From Ruminiclostridium cellobioparum subsp. termitidis CT1112 (GTDB taxonomy: Bacteria; Bacillota; Clostridia; Acetivibrionales; DSM-1351): 64,000 bases of DNA. The first letter of the stretch is position 1. The number at the start of each line of letters is the position of its first letter. Made by a program: the position numbers and the translations under genes. Shown piece by piece: positions 62,703-64,000 of the stretch. The notes beneath the pieces were generated by a model. It worked only from the letters and a program-made list of their open reading frames with translations. It was not told where the DNA came from and did not search any database. The stretch covers positions 62,001 through 126,000 of the forward strand of contig NZ_AORV01000026.1 in NCBI RefSeq assembly GCF_000350485.1, given 5' to 3'.

Positions 62703-63875
62703 ATGAGATTACGCACAAATTTTCATACCGAACGGGACTTTAATCTGTTCCTGCTTGCGGGGCTGTTCTCCGGAATCGGCGCAGGCATCAATGTATCAAT
62801 ATTCAACAATTACTTAAGTGATATATTCAAACTATCCGAGGATGTCAGGGGTTTCCTTGAGGTGCCCAGAGAAGCGCCGGGTTTCTTTATTATGTTGGTT
62901 CTGGCTGCATTAAGTTTTTTAGGCGATGTACGGATTGCCGTGATCGGTATGGCAGCAGCGGGGCTGGGTATGCTTGGACTGGGCATGCTGTCGCCCACCT
63001 TTGCGATTATGATCATCTGGATGATGATGTACAGCTTGGGTACACACATGGTCATGCCCGTTACGCCATCCATCGGCATGTCCCTTTCCAATCAGGAATC
63101 TTTCGGAGCCAGGCTTGGAACGGTCAGCGCTTTCAGCTTATCAGGCAGTATCATTGCCTACGTTTATATCTTTATAGGTTTTAACTTCATGCATATGACT
63201 TATCAGACCGCGTTTGTTTCCGGAACCGTTGCCTATGTGTTCGCTGCTTTTGCAGTGGGTATGATGAAGAAGGGCGGACCGGAAGTCAGAAAAGTAAGAT
63301 TTGTTTTCAGAAAACGTTATTCTCTCTATTATGTACTGGCCGTTATCAGCGGCGCAAGAAATCAAATTTTTCTGACGTTTGCGCCATGGGTACTGATAAA
63401 GGTGTTTGACGTAAAACCCCAGATGTTTGCTATCCTGGGTATGGTGGTGGCACTTATCAGCATAGGCACGAGGAAGCTGATCGGTAAATTGATTGATAAC
63501 CGTGGTGAGCGTTTCGTCCTGACTTTTGAAGCTATTCTGTTGTTTGCCATTTGTCTGGGCTATGCATTTTCGGACAGAATTTTCTCTGCCAGTATCGCCG
63601 TGATAATAATTGCCGGCTGTTATGTCATTGACAACTCCATGTCTGCAGTCGAAATGGCACGGTCAACATATGTAAGGAAGATTGCAATCGATCTTGCCGA
63701 CGTAACCCCGACGCTGTCCACCGGTGTGAGCCTGCAGCACATCGCATCAATGGTCATCCCTATTTTCGGAGGTCTCTTGTGGCTGGAAGTGGGATATCAG
63801 GCCGTATTTATGGCAGCAGCCGTAATTGCGTTCCTCAACCTGGTTCTTTCGAGAAGAATTAAGATATTGCAATAA
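62703..63875 (+). CDS. MFS transporter
   Basis: 390 residues with eleven or twelve membrane segments. It begins RDFNLFLLAGLFSGIGAGINV. A loop GTRKLIGKLIDNRGERF in the second half resembles the MFS loop 8-9 motif. No substrate-specific signature is recognised; drug efflux and metabolite export are both possible. It is divergent from the padR operon. The ribosome site (GAGAGCTGG) is weak for this genome. Confidence 0.85.
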   Translation: MRLRTNFHTERDFNLFLLAGLFSGIGAGINVSIFNNYLSDIFKLSEDVRGFLEVPREAPGFFIMLVLAALSFLGDVRIAVIGMAAAGLGMLGLGMLSPTFAIMIIWMMMYSLGTHMVMPVTPSIGMSLSNQESFGARLGTVSAFSLSGSIIAYVYIFIGFNFMHMTYQTAFVSGTVAYVFAAFAVGMMKKGGPEVRKVRFVFRKRYSLYYVLAVISGARNQIFLTFAPWVLIKVFDVKPQMFAILGMVVALISIGTRKLIGKLIDNRGERFVLTFEAILLFAICLGYAFSDRIFSASIAVIIIAGCYVIDNSMSAVEMARSTYVRKIAIDLADVTPTLSTGVSLQHIASMVIPIFGGLLWLEVGYQAVFMAAAVIAFLNLVLSRRIKILQ

Positions 63876-63887
63876 CGTTCAATATGC

Positions 63888-64000
63888 TTATTTGTTCTTT
63901 ATGGCTTCAATCCAATTTATCATTGTATTAAAAACCAACCCGGCATTACCCACATTGCAGTGTGCACCGGCATTCTCTTTATCGGTAAATATACGTACTG
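63888..64000 (-). CDS. Alpha/beta hydrolase, C-terminal part (partial)
   Basis: The last 36 codons of a gene entering from the right edge, with stop TAA at 63888-63890. The peptide FTDKENAGAHCNVGNAGLVF followed by NTMINWIEA matches the end of prolyl-oligopeptidase/dienelactone-type hydrolases. There the catalytic His (here in GAHCNVGN) follows the charge-rich loop. The rest of the fold is outside the window, so the family is only tentative. It converges on the MFS gene with only 12 bases between stop codons. Confidence 0.5.
   Translation of the reverse strand, partial: VRIFTDKENAGAHCNVGNAGLVFNTMINWIEAIKNK

Noticed and set aside
1-64000. Prophage, transposon or CRISPR content
   Set aside because: No integrase, transposase, phage structural gene or regularly spaced repeats were seen; the gene content looks chromosomal.

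Overview
The window reads as chromosomal DNA of a low-to-moderate GC Firmicute, most likely a member of the Clostridia. This is judged from family content, not from a marker gene. The content includes a DUF512 radical SAM protein, an EFR1-type flavodoxin/ferredoxin, an S-layer-anchored polysaccharide lyase, YesMN-type two-component genes, CUT2 sugar transport, strong AGGAGG ribosome sites, and sigma-A promoters of TTGACA-N17-TATAAT type. One near-consensus SigD promoter suggests a motile organism. I saw no rRNA, tRNA, CRISPR array or intact insertion sequence. Most genes lie on the minus strand. The plus-strand exceptions are the siderophore operon, a PucR-type regulator and one MFS gene.

Layout, left to right. 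1-198: 5' end of an AraC-type regulator running off the window. 333-3261: SsuBCA/TauT-type ABC operon behind a strong promoter and an apparent leader attenuator. 3593-4030: shrunken MerR/GyrI regulator. 4135-8133: Fur-box-controlled four-gene siderophore uptake operon. 8200-14473: a MarR remnant, two related secreted proteins of unknown function, and a LuxR-type two-component system. Direct repeats in front of the secreted pair suggest that the response regulator controls it. 14635-16836: an oxidoreductase remnant, a DUF6273 protein, an Imm5-like protein and a tandem MerR regulator. 16978-21805: metE, a LysR regulator and a DUF512 radical SAM protein.

21986-32343 is the most striking region: a compact nine-gene operon with its own promoter and terminator. 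It encodes two GNATs, a PaaK-like adenylating enzyme, a Gfo/Idh oxidoreductase, an M20 hydrolase, an SHMT-like PLP enzyme, an SPL-like radical SAM protein, an ATP-grasp ligase and an OPT oligopeptide transporter. It looks like a pathway that makes and moves a small modified amino acid or peptide, and I do not recognise it as a described pathway. Next (32604-37955) comes an SDR dehydrogenase with an unusual fusion of old yellow enzyme, FAD/NAD module and acetoacetate decarboxylase, divergent from a PucR-type regulator.

37966-43568 holds a chemoreceptor, a structured intergenic element, and a MarR-led operon (EFR1 ferredoxin, alpha/beta hydrolase, UMF1-type MFS). 43727-61186 is a carbohydrate locus. 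It contains a 2291-residue S-layer PL8 lyase, a CUT2 sugar ABC transporter whose ATPase carries a one-base frameshift in an A8 run, a YesM/YesN two-component pair, a dCache-type chemoreceptor, and a degenerate ABC ATPase. The transporter and the chemoreceptor share a nearly identical promoter element of about 85 bp, which ties uptake to taxis. 61284-64000 holds a PadR operon with a shortened methyltransferase, an MFS transporter, and the 3' end of a hydrolase gene.

A side theme is gene decay. Four or five genes show in-frame internal deletions, loss of one end, or a frameshift, while their neighbours look intact.
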